Assembly (NCBI GenBank): GCA_002478145.1
Contig: DLMI01000163.1
Coordinates: forward strand, 1 to 14,673
Source: Acidobacteria bacterium UBA7540
Lineage (GTDB): Bacteria > Acidobacteriota > Terriglobia > UBA7540
DNA length: 14,673 bases
Direction: 5' to 3'
Shown here: positions 1 through 6,688 of the stretch, one piece after another
Numbering within the stretch: the first letter of the stretch is position 1
Layout: every line of letters starts with the position of its first letter
Program-made: the position numbers and the translations under genes
The notes under the pieces: model-generated
What the model saw: the letters and a program-made list of their open reading frames with translations, nothing else
Told to the model about the DNA's origin: nothing
Databases searched by the model: none

Positions 1-23
1 GGGGGTGCATGGCCGGCGCAGCC
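1..23. repeat. Left terminal inverted repeat (23 bp)
   Basis: The first 23 bases, beginning GGGGGTGCATGGCC, are the exact reverse complement of the last 23 bases of the window. The match breaks at base 24. A perfect match at both extreme ends cannot reasonably be chance. It marks the window as a bounded unit: transposon-like, linear replicon, or a contig ended by an inverted repeat. An imperfect copy of the inner part (bases 7-33) recurs directly at 73-96. Confidence 0.9.
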
Positions 24-203
24 GGGGGCGGGCAGGCCATACTTCGAGTCCGTTGCGCACCGAGGGCGCACCGCATGGCTGGCCCACCGGGCGGGCACAA
101 CGATGTTGCAGTACAGGGAGAATGAACTTCGTGCCTCATTACTAGGGGCAACTTCCGGGACTCCGATTCTTGCTCCTAATTTCAAAATGAGGTGGACACT
201 GAG

Positions 204-908
204 ATGGAAACAATCATTGACGCACTCCAAGACGTTGTCACGACCGAGCGAGAGGCCGAAGTCCAGTCGGAGTTGACTCAGCCCGACGACGCCACGATTG
301 AAACCCAACTAGCGCAGGAAATCAGGACGCTTTGGTCGGAACATGTTCGCTTGAGCGCCAGCCGCAAGGCGACTTCCAGGGAAATGCGCCAAATCCGTGC
401 CAGCCTAGCCGAGAGGCTGCACGCAATGAAGTCCCTGTTGTCCCGCCCCGGAAGAGGCGGTCAGTGGAGGTCTTGGCTGCGTGAGAGGGCAATCCCCCGC
501 AGCACCGCCGACAGACTCGTCAGTCGGTTCGCCGAAACGCTGGGTATTGAAAATGGAAATGTGCCCACTGAGGCAATTCCAAGCTCGCCGGAGGACAGCG
601 CCGAGAAGCTGGCAAAGTCCGTGTGGCAGCGTGTCGGGAAGTTCCTTTCGACCTGTGAGCAGGTGGTTAGGTTCATCGGCTGCATTGCGGAGATTTCCGG
701 GGTCGGGCACGAGCAGCGTGCGGAAGGTCTGGTAATCTTCAGACCAATACCCGAGGCTGCGGAGGGGGTGCCTGCCTCCGCCCCGGCAACCGGCCCCGCT
801 CCGCAGCCTTCCGCTATTGAGGAGCCAGCGGCGGAGGCCACCGCAACGCCAACGGAGGCCGAGCAGGCTCCTGCTGTTGCCGATGCGGGCAGCGGCGCTG
901 TGGTGTAG
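204..908 (+). CDS. Hypothetical protein with WxxWL...IPRSTADRLV segment and Ala/Pro-rich tail
   Basis: This encodes 234 aa from ATG 204, with AGGTGG about 8 bases upstream. An in-frame GTG at 192 would add four residues but overlaps that ribosome binding site. Residues 1-45 are acidic. Residues about 45-110 form a helical region whose end reads GGQWRSWLRERAIPRSTADR. That pattern resembles the helix-rich, possibly DNA-binding region of DUF3102-like proteins (LxxxK...W..WL......RTAxR), but I am not certain of the family. The last 50 residues are a low-complexity Ala/Pro/Glu tail, probably disordered. There is no signal peptide or membrane helix, so it is likely cytoplasmic. It is the first gene inside the left end and is followed at 24 bases by the next small gene in the same direction. 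Function unknown; a DNA-associated maintenance role is inference only. Confidence 0.75.
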   Translation: METIIDALQDVVTTEREAEVQSELTQPDDATIETQLAQEIRTLWSEHVRLSASRKATSREMRQIRASLAERLHAMKSLLSRPGRGGQWRSWLRERAIPRSTADRLVSRFAETLGIENGNVPTEAIPSSPEDSAEKLAKSVWQRVGKFLSTCEQVVRFIGCIAEISGVGHEQRAEGLVIFRPIPEAAEGVPASAPATGPAPQPSAIEEPAAEATATPTEAEQAPAVADAGSGAVV

Positions 909-931
909 CCCAGGAGCAGAGGGGATGGAAA

Positions 932-1135
932 ATGGCAATCAGAAAAGCACAGCCCAAGAACCCGAAGGAGTCCGTCGTGGACTTGGCCATCGCCGCCATC
1001 GAGGGCAACCCGAACCCGCTGGACATGGACCTGACAGGCATAGACCCGGCTCCCACGAGCCTCGACCTCCCGGAGCAGAAAGCTTTTGGAAGTGACGAGC
1101 CCGAATCCCCGCTGCGCACGCCCTATGGTGGATGA
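932..1135 (+). CDS. Small hypothetical protein (67 aa)
   Basis: ATG 932 is preceded by GAGGGG, and the gene sits 23 bases after the stop of the preceding gene, so the two are probably cotranscribed. The product starts with a basic stretch (MAIRKAQPKNPKES), has a short amphipathic helix (VVDLAIAAIEGN) and ends acidic and Pro-rich. It has no cysteines, signal peptide or membrane helix. I do not recognise the family. Codon use is GC-rich at third positions like its neighbour, supporting real coding. Its last 11 bases overlap a possible next ORF at 1125. Confidence 0.6.
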   Translation: MAIRKAQPKNPKESVVDLAIAAIEGNPNPLDMDLTGIDPAPTSLDLPEQKAFGSDEPESPLRTPYGG

Positions 1136-1295
1136 GTGCGCCAGATGCGGCCCGCCGTTGTGCGAGGCCTGCCTTTACAATCGTGATACTTGGCGACCAC
1201 GGGCGTCTCGCATTTGCGCTTGGCAGGCAAATCAAGCCCTGCTGGCCGCTCGTGCGTGCTTTCGGCGCAGGATACTGGTCCCCAAGTTCGCATGA
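1125..1295 (+). CDS. Possible small CxxC-CxxC zinc-binding protein, perhaps degraded
   Basis: From ATG 1125 the frame reads MVDECARCGPPLCEACLYN, a CxxC-x4-CxxC arrangement like B-box-type or other small zinc knuckles. The total is 56 aa. The first 16 codons have GC-rich third positions typical of the window, but the rest does not, and the end (RRRILVPKFA) is not protein-like. Either the N-terminal piece is a genuine zinc knuckle followed by a frameshifted remainder, or the cysteines are fortuitous. The opposite strand at 1421-1250 also has coding-like codon use, so the two readings compete. The start overlaps the preceding stop by 11 bases and no separate ribosome binding site is evident. Confidence 0.3.
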   Translation: MVDECARCGPPLCEACLYNRDTWRPRASRICAWQANQALLAARACFRRRILVPKFA

Positions 1296-1495
1296 GTTTT
1301 TGAACCACCCGGCAGGGGCTATGTGGGCGACGGTCGGGTCCCGCAGGGCGGCGAGAAACTGCTCGGCGTTCGCCACGATGCAGTCGCCGCTCTTTCTCCC
1401 ACCCACCAACTTTGCGTCCATCCGGGTCGGCGAGTCTCAGAATTTCTCCAATTGGTATTAAGGCTATGAGATTTGATAATTTCCAAATGTGATTT
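1296..1495. other. No confident gene; coding-like signal on the minus strand suggests a decayed gene
   Basis: No convincing intact gene lies here. On the minus strand, a frame opening with ATG at 1421 (MDAKLVGGRKSGDCIVANAE, then FLAALRDPTVAHIAPAGW) has about 80 % GC at third positions for roughly 38 codons. It lacks a ribosome binding site and loses coding character near 1270. A second minus frame ending at 1123 then looks more coding-like (DLPAKRKCETPVVAKYHDC). This pattern fits a frameshifted remnant, but no homolog is recognised. Confidence 0.3.
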
Positions 1496-1729
1496 CTAAC
1501 CCCCCTTTTGGCATTCGGGGCAATGTTGTTCATGTAGGTGTTTCTCTCTTTCAAGAGCGGGAATTGCTTGTTGGCATCGGAGTTCAGCGTCTCTAAGTAT
1601 CATCTCCGCCTCGGGGTTTTCCCTTGTTGCGGGGGACTTTAGTTCTTCTTGTGCTTCCGACAACTGCTTCTTGAGGCCCGCTATAAGTCCCGAAAGTTCC
1701 TGATTCTTTTTGCAGTTCGCTTTGCCCAT
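1496..1729 (-). CDS. Small coiled-coil protein with C-terminal HCxxC motif (77 aa)
   Basis: ATG at 1729 is preceded on the minus strand by GGAGG about 8 bases away, a strong start. The product is hydrophilic and almost wholly helical: residues 8-65 have a heptad-like pattern rich in Glu, Lys, Gln and Leu, suggesting a coiled coil. It ends EQHCPECQKGG, giving a CPEC pair after a His that could bind a metal, possibly between two chains. Another Cys is at position 6. It is divergent from the gene at 1863, with about 130 bases between them. Family unknown; a small cytoplasmic dimerising protein is the most that can be said. Confidence 0.65.
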   Translation of the reverse strand: MGKANCKKNQELSGLIAGLKKQLSEAQEELKSPATRENPEAEMILRDAELRCQQAIPALEREKHLHEQHCPECQKGG

Positions 1730-1862
1730 GGCATTTCCTCCGTTTTGATTGCGGAATTAGGATGGTACACGAACTGACACAGCTAGCATGCACTGTCGAG
1801 TTTGTCAACAACCGCAGTGCGTAATCTTCGGTCTACCGGAATTTATATGAGGAGGTACTTTT
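1730..1862. promoter_or_regulatory. Divergent intergenic region, candidate promoters
   Basis: This 133-bp gap separates two divergent genes that both have strong ribosome binding sites, so it should hold both promoters. On the minus strand a perfect TTGACA lies at 1808-1803, but the hexamer 17 bases on (TAGCTG, 1785-1780) is a poor -10. On the plus strand TTGTCA (1802-1807) partly overlaps it and TAATCT (1822-1827) follows at a short spacing. GGAGG for the rightward gene is at about 1851-1855. The promoter assignments are weak. Confidence 0.3.
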
Positions 1863-2063
1863 GTGGAAAACAGAATCAAGGGACCGGCGCACCGTTCGGG
1901 CAGTTTGCTCTACCCATGGCAATCTCTTCTTAAGATTGCGAGGGATGGGATTCCAATCGCCAACACTCCCTGGAAAGAGGCCATGTCCAAGTGTAGAAGG
2001 GATGAGAACAGGTTCCTCAAAAAAGCACGAACAAAGGGAACGGCCATATTCCTTCCCCTATAA
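1863..2063 (+). CDS. Small basic hypothetical protein (66 aa)
   Basis: GTG 1863 is preceded by GAGGAGG about 7 bases upstream, one of the best ribosome binding sites in the window. A TTG two bases earlier in another frame could also use that site, but the 1863 frame has the better codon pattern and ends cleanly with TAA. The product is basic (MENRIKGPAHRSGS...), contains SLLKIARDGIPIANTPWKEA and a Lys/Arg-rich stretch (CRRDENRFLKKARTKGT), and ends hydrophobic (AIFLPL). It could bind nucleic acid, but no family is recognised. It lies alone between divergent and convergent neighbours. Confidence 0.55.
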   Translation: MENRIKGPAHRSGSLLYPWQSLLKIARDGIPIANTPWKEAMSKCRRDENRFLKKARTKGTAIFLPL

Positions 2064-2182
2064 ACATTGCCCGTCGAGGGGCCATTATCCCGAGCCACCG
2101 CACGGCCCGGCTGTGACCGACGGTCTCGAACTTCTCGGCTGACTCGTGCTGGGCCTCCGAGGGCGGGCATGTGCCGTCGTTC

Positions 2183-2278
2183 ATGCGGACGCTTGCGGAG
2201 GCAGCAATCTCCGCCTGCGCAGGCGACTACGCCCTGCTCCGGCCGGTGCTGCTGGAACTCAAACGCCGCTACGCCTAG
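2183..2278 (+). CDS. Very short ORF or tail of a lost gene (31 aa)
   Basis: ATG 2183 opens a short frame reading MRTLAEAAISACAGDYALLR and ending ELKRRYA at TAG 2276-2278. A GTG at 2171, with GAGGGCGGG upstream, would add four residues. Composition and third-position GC look coding, but the length is marginal. It may be the surviving C-terminus of a larger gene whose upstream part has decayed (2064-2170 has no convincing frame). Its stop shares the bases CTAG with the stop of the convergent WG-repeat gene. Confidence 0.3.
   Translation: MRTLAEAAISACAGDYALLRPVLLELKRRYA
2212..2225. repeat. 14-bp perfect palindrome beside a 6-bp hairpin
   Basis: CGCCTGCGCAGGCG is self-complementary. It overlaps by three bases the right arm of another inverted repeat, GCGGAG (2195-2200) and CTCCGC (2209-2214) with an 8-base loop. 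The pair sits about 50 bases before the convergent stops at 2275-2278, where termination would be useful, but no U-tract follows on either strand. It could be a weak bidirectional terminator, a protein-binding site, or simply part of the small ORF. Confidence 0.35.
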
Positions 2279-4596
2279 CGTTCAGAGCACAAAGGGAGAC
2301 CGGTCATCCGGGCGGCGTGCTTGGCGTGCCTGGCGAAATCATATGCATCGTGTGGGTCATCGCACCGCACCCCCGAGTTGCGTATATCTCGACAGACACA
2401 ATCCAACTCAGCGGGCGTAGGCTCGTCAGCCAGTCTTTCCCGTTCCTCCTGCTGCCTTTGCACCTCCGCTGCCCTCTCAGCTTCGGCCTTCGCAATTGCT
2501 TCGTTCACGGCTGCGAGCCGCTCCTGTGCGCTCGCCACGAGGTTGCTCGTGGGAAACTTGGCGACGACGGCCTCGAACCAAGTCTTGGCGACGGTCAGGT
2601 CGCCGGTGGACTGCAAGGCAATCCCCCGCTGGAAGTAATAGTCTGCGGTTTCCAGGAATGGAGGCAGGCCAGCGCCGGGCAACGGCTCCCACCCGTTGGC
2701 TGTGGGCCTCATGCCGAACAAAAAGTGAAATGTATGCGGGTCGGCATCCGTCAGGTGTTCCTCAAATAGAAGGCCGTCGAAGCCCAAGCTCGCCATCTTG
2801 GCGGCAATGCTTCCGTCTCGGTAGAGGCTAGAGGCGAGTTCTTCCGGCTTGCCGGTGGACACGATGAAACACGGAGCATTCTTAAGTGTGCCGCCGTAAC
2901 ATAAATTCCATTCCCATTCCAAATGAATTTGACCCGCCGAAACTCGCGGCAAGTATGGCTCCAAGTATGGCTCCATGAGTGGCAGCACTTGCTTGAAGAA
3001 TGTGCCTTCAAAGCTGGTAGGGCTTGCGTTCCAGACCGCAGTGCCATTCGTTGAAATGACTGAGGTGCCGTAATCCACGTATGCCAAGCCGTTGATGAAG
3101 TTCTCCGCTTCGCTAAAGCGAGGCTCGATTACAAATTTCCCCGTCTTGTCAATATATCCCCACTTACCATTCACCCTTGCAGCAGCAAGGTTTTCCGAGA
3201 AGTTGGAAACTACGTCGTATTGCGGCTTCAGAACCACTGTGCCTTTCTCATCCGCATACCCCCACTTTCCGTCCAATTTCACGGCGGCCAAGCCACAGGA
3301 ATAGATAGCCAGTTGTTCGTACTGCGGTTTCAGAGAGACCCTGCCCTTGTTGTCTAAAAGCCCCCACTTTTCTCCAAGTATTATACCCGCATATCCGTTT
3401 TCAAAAGTGATGGCAAGCGTGTACTGCGGAGGCACCACGAAGCTACCAGCTTTATTGATGTAGCCCCATTTGTCACCGACCTTCGCAGGAGCAAGTCCGT
3501 TGCTTGAGAAGTCCCCGGAATCGTCAAAGTGGGGGGAGATTACATAGTTGCCTTCCCTCCCGATATATCCAAGCTTCCCGTTGGTCTTTACCACTGCCAG
3601 ACCCTCATGGAAATCATTGGCGGCATCAAAATGCGGTGCAATAACCATTGTGCCAGCCCTGTCGATGTACCCGACCTTTCCTTCAACATCCACCCGAGCA
3701 AGCCCCTCGGAAAACTTCCAAGCATACTTGAACTTTGGACCAATCAGGTACTTACCTGCCCTGTCGATGTAACCCCACTTCTGCCCCGAACGAACACGGG
3801 CGAAGCCCTCGCTAAACTGGAAGGCCTCGTCGAATTGTGGTTTGATGACGTACTTCCCTGTGGTGTCGATGTACCCCCACCTCACGCTGGAATGGACAAG
3901 AGCGAGACCTTTCTCAAACCCAGTTGCCTCGTCGAATTGCGGCTGGATGACGCGCTTCCCGGCTCTATCAATGTAGCCCCACTTGAAGTTCTCGCGGACA
4001 AGGAACAGGGGGGAGCGGGCATGGTGGAACCAAATTACTCCCACAACGACGGCAGAAACTGCGAAAACAGAGACTACCGCAAGGAGCATAGGCCGGAAAC
4101 GTCCGCCTCGTAAGCCAGCCATGACGCATTTCATTCTACTGGGTGCCATTGGCTCAGCCCGAAGCCACGGAGCTCTGGCCGCTGTGGGGGGGCGACCCAC
4201 GGCTAGCGACGTGCTCGCTTCCGGCTCTGGCGTGCGAGACTCGACGATTTTTTGCGGGACAGCGGGTGTTAGGAATGGAGCGGGAGCCTCAGGTTTGCCC
4301 CCGTCGGTTGAGCAGGCTCCCGCCGTTGCGGGCTTACTCGCTTGCGGCTGCGGACTCCAAATTTCACCTGTTCCGTGCGGAGCGGGTAAAGGGATTTGAA
4401 CGGGAGTATCGCCCGCAGTGAGCGGCTCGACATCCCTCCTACAGTGCTTACAGAATCGGGCCTTCTTGAGAATCTTCTCGGCACAGTATGGGCATTCACG
4501 TTCGTCACGGACCTCGGCAACAAGCCGGGAGCCGTCACGGGGGCAGGAGTCAACATTGTCAGAGTAAAGTTGGTGGCAAGCGGGGCAGGTTTTCAT
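2275..4596 (-). CDS. B': double zinc-ribbon, single-pass membrane protein with nine WG repeats
   Basis: This encodes 773 aa from ATG 4596; an upstream extension to 4647 is possible. GGAGG lies 14 bases before this ATG, unusually far but matched in the paralog at 8212. Residues 1-52 hold two zinc ribbons (CPAC...CPRDGSRL and CPYC...CKHC). A Pro-rich linker (60-150) and a membrane helix (about 170-190) follow. Residues 200-555 are nine WG repeats of about 40 aa (typical unit KWGYIDRAGKRVIQPQFDEA, then ..F..GLA.V). In unit 4 the W of WG is V and in unit 5 it is L. A 100-aa region follows, then a TPR-like helical pair (YYFQRGIALQSTGDL) and an Ala/Glu-rich coiled coil. Topology is probably zinc ribbons inside, WG repeats outside. 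WG repeats (KWG motif family) form beta-rich binding surfaces of unknown ligand. It is the last gene of the leftward operon. Confidence 0.9.
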   Translation of the reverse strand: MKTCPACHQLYSDNVDSCPRDGSRLVAEVRDERECPYCAEKILKKARFCKHCRRDVEPLTAGDTPVQIPLPAPHGTGEIWSPQPQASKPATAGACSTDGGKPEAPAPFLTPAVPQKIVESRTPEPEASTSLAVGRPPTAARAPWLRAEPMAPSRMKCVMAGLRGGRFRPMLLAVVSVFAVSAVVVGVIWFHHARSPLFLVRENFKWGYIDRAGKRVIQPQFDEATGFEKGLALVHSSVRWGYIDTTGKYVIKPQFDEAFQFSEGFARVRSGQKWGYIDRAGKYLIGPKFKYAWKFSEGLARVDVEGKVGYIDRAGTMVIAPHFDAANDFHEGLAVVKTNGKLGYIGREGNYVISPHFDDSGDFSSNGLAPAKVGDKWGYINKAGSFVVPPQYTLAITFENGYAGIILGEKWGLLDNKGRVSLKPQYEQLAIYSCGLAAVKLDGKWGYADEKGTVVLKPQYDVVSNFSENLAAARVNGKWGYIDKTGKFVIEPRFSEAENFINGLAYVDYGTSVISTNGTAVWNASPTSFEGTFFKQVLPLMEPYLEPYLPRVSAGQIHLEWEWNLCYGGTLKNAPCFIVSTGKPEELASSLYRDGSIAAKMASLGFDGLLFEEHLTDADPHTFHFLFGMRPTANGWEPLPGAGLPPFLETADYYFQRGIALQSTGDLTVAKTWFEAVVAKFPTSNLVASAQERLAAVNEAIAKAEAERAAEVQRQQEERERLADEPTPAELDCVCRDIRNSGVRCDDPHDAYDFARHAKHAARMTGLPLCSER

Positions 4597-4723
4597 GGTC
4601 GTGTTTGCGACCTCCTGGTGAGACTTCGGGGAAAAGCAATGCCGCAATCGGAGCCTTCACGTTGAGCTGGCGTCCCCTGGGGAGCGGCAAATCACCAGTC
4701 CGTTTCTGGTCAATTTCTTACAG

Positions 4724-6619
4724 TCACCTGCTGTTGATGGTTGACACCGCCACGCAGTCCGTGCCGTGGCAAAGCTCAAGGATTTGCCACGCCGAGACCG
4801 ACCCGTCAGCCTTCTTCATTGAGAGGTAGGGAAGGTTCTTGTAGTCATATCCACCTGCTCCGTCCGGCGTCATGTGGGTTTGCAGTCTTCCAAGTTGCAT
4901 GCTGTAGGTGGACCCCACATCAAGTGGAGGGCAAGCGAGATTCGGCCTGCCATGGGCATCATAGCCGCCGAGGCAAACAATGTCCGCCGCAGCGTTGCCA
5001 CCGGCATATGAATTACCCAGAAGGACAATTCCATGCTCCCCCGTGGCGGTTCCTAAGGACACGACCATACGTTGCAACGGGCCGCTACCGGCCCGCCTAT
5101 ACCCGTTATCATCGGTCGTCGTGATGTTGACCCAGTTCGATTTCAGCACCTTTATTACGGTATAGCTCTCACGTTCCTCCTTTTCTCGCTGGGCGTTGGC
5201 TTCCACCGTGAGCAATGCCAGACGGTTGTCGGCTTCTTTTAGCCCTTGTGCAGCCGCCTTTTCGTACCACTCAACTGCCTTCGTTTTGTCCTGCGGGACG
5301 CCAAGACCTTTCTCGTACATCCTCCCGAGTTCGAGCTGCCCATCTCTGTTGCCCTGTGCGGCCGCCTTGGTGTACCATTCAACCGCTTTCTTGTAGTCCT
5401 GCGGGACGCCTTGACCCATCTCGTACATCACCCCTAAATTTACTATCGCGTCCATCAGGCCGTGTTCTGCCGCCTTGGTGTACCATTGGAAGGCCTTGCT
5501 GTAGTCCTGCGGGGTGCCTTGCCCATCGTGATTCATTAACCCGAGGTAATCCATAGCCATCGGAAGCCCCTGCTCAGCCGCTAGCTCAAAATACAGGTAA
5601 GCCTTGGTATAGTTTCGGTCCCCCCCCTCCTGCCCCCCCCAGTAAAAGCGATATCCATACTGGTACATTCGTTGTGGACTTATGTTCGATGCGCTCCTGT
5701 GAAGCTCCTCCAGCGCCTTTGCGTGGCCCTGGCTCCCGCCACCGGTATTGCCTGCCGACTCCCAGTCGCTTATTTGCTTGCAGGAATCAAAATGCAAATT
5801 GTCGTATCCAGCCTCATAAACGAGGTCGAGTTTGTTCACGTAGAGTTCCTCGCACGTGGCCGTGTACACTTTAACCATGCCGTTCGGTTCCTCGGTGATA
5901 GGCCAAACTTTCTCGCCATTATCTATCGTCAAGGTTGGCGGCCCTAATTCGTTGGGGGTCGGAAACGCAGCAACACTTGAGAGGGCGGTTAATATGGAGT
6001 GTACGTGGGCTAGCTGCCCTGGAGACGCAGAAGCCTGACCATCGACTCTTGATACGCTGGCGTCCCGCCGCTCCCCGCTTTGGGAAAGTGGGCTGGCGCT
6101 GGTGACCGTGATTCCGTGGGTTGGCTCCGACCCTTGCTCAAGGACAAACACACGGGCAAGCTGGGCCTGGACCGAAGCATTGTCGAGCCTTGACTGCCAG
6201 CCACGCCCGAGCATGAGTTTCAGCCTTGCAGAGCCGCCGCTGCCCCTTTCGAGCTTCAGTTCAAGGCGGTCGTCCTTCAGGTCGATGCCGCTCACCAGGA
6301 AGGATGTGCCGCTCTCGAAGCGGCGCACCATCTCCCGTTCCCCGACCTCGGCACGCATGACTCCCCACTCCACCCGGTATGTGACCGCCCCAGTATCGGG
6401 ATACACAAGAGTATTGACAGGGTAGTCGCCCTGATAGCCGGGAGGGACAGCCCTCCCTCCGAACAGGATTCTGGAGACGACTGTCTTGCCCACAAGCTGG
6501 CTTTCCAGGTCCGCCTTTAGGGCCTTGTTCTCTCCAGCCAAGGCGACCTGCCCTGCGGCCATTGCCACGGAGCATAGCAGCAACATGAACTTCAAAATGA
6601 AAGCTGATTTTGACCACAT
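4724..6619 (-). CDS. A': exported protein with SH3b-like segment and Sel1 repeats
   Basis: This encodes 631 aa from ATG 6619, with TGGAGGG four bases upstream. A signal peptide (FILKFMLLLCSVAMAAG) probably cleaves near residues 23-28; no lipobox is present, so the protein is periplasmic or secreted. Residues 33-160 form a beta-rich domain I do not recognise. Residues 160-228 are a low-complexity linker. Residues 229-270 (NGEKVWPITEEPNGMVKVYT) look SH3b-like and align with the same segment of gene A. Residues 315-467 hold about four Sel1-like repeats (GxxxAxxxLGxMYExGxGVPQDxxKAxxWYxKAAxxG), helical scaffolds for protein partners. The last 150 residues form a Cys-containing domain (CHGTDCVAVST). 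The stop precedes B' by 127 bases. Two G8 tracts lie in the Sel1 region. Confidence 0.9.
   Translation of the reverse strand: MWSKSAFILKFMLLLCSVAMAAGQVALAGENKALKADLESQLVGKTVVSRILFGGRAVPPGYQGDYPVNTLVYPDTGAVTYRVEWGVMRAEVGEREMVRRFESGTSFLVSGIDLKDDRLELKLERGSGGSARLKLMLGRGWQSRLDNASVQAQLARVFVLEQGSEPTHGITVTSASPLSQSGERRDASVSRVDGQASASPGQLAHVHSILTALSSVAAFPTPNELGPPTLTIDNGEKVWPITEEPNGMVKVYTATCEELYVNKLDLVYEAGYDNLHFDSCKQISDWESAGNTGGGSQGHAKALEELHRSASNISPQRMYQYGYRFYWGGQEGGDRNYTKAYLYFELAAEQGLPMAMDYLGLMNHDGQGTPQDYSKAFQWYTKAAEHGLMDAIVNLGVMYEMGQGVPQDYKKAVEWYTKAAAQGNRDGQLELGRMYEKGLGVPQDKTKAVEWYEKAAAQGLKEADNRLALLTVEANAQREKEERESYTVIKVLKSNWVNITTTDDNGYRRAGSGPLQRMVVSLGTATGEHGIVLLGNSYAGGNAAADIVCLGGYDAHGRPNLACPPLDVGSTYSMQLGRLQTHMTPDGAGGYDYKNLPYLSMKKADGSVSAWQILELCHGTDCVAVSTINSR
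5620..5640. repeat. Paired C8/G8 homopolymer tracts inside a coding region
   Basis: Two runs of eight C (5620-5627 and 5633-5640; G on the coding strand) flank TCCTG. They encode Trp-Gly-Gly-Gln-Glu-Gly-Gly at the first Sel1 repeat of A'. Both runs are in frame as sequenced. A one-base slip in either would truncate the protein before most Sel1 repeats. Confidence 0.85.
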
Positions 6620-6688
6620 GGACCCTCCAATAGAGCCGGACCTTCAGTTGGTGCGGAAGCAGGATGCGCTTCGGCAATCGAATGGCCA

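Noticed and set aside
123..146. Seven-codon leader (ATG AAC TTC ... TAG) before the first gene
   Set aside because: It has a GGGAGA upstream, but nothing about its content or downstream structure indicates attenuation.
2067..2420. 117-aa plus-strand frame crossing the convergent junction
   Set aside because: Arg/Ser-rich, overlaps the end of the WG gene, lacks a ribosome binding site.
3529..4113. 194-aa plus-strand frame opposite the WG repeats
   Set aside because: Its repeated look is the mirror of the nine WG repeats on the other strand.
4674..4684. TCCCCTGGGGA palindrome between A' and B'
   Set aside because: The loop is a single base, with no U-tract; not convincing as a terminator.
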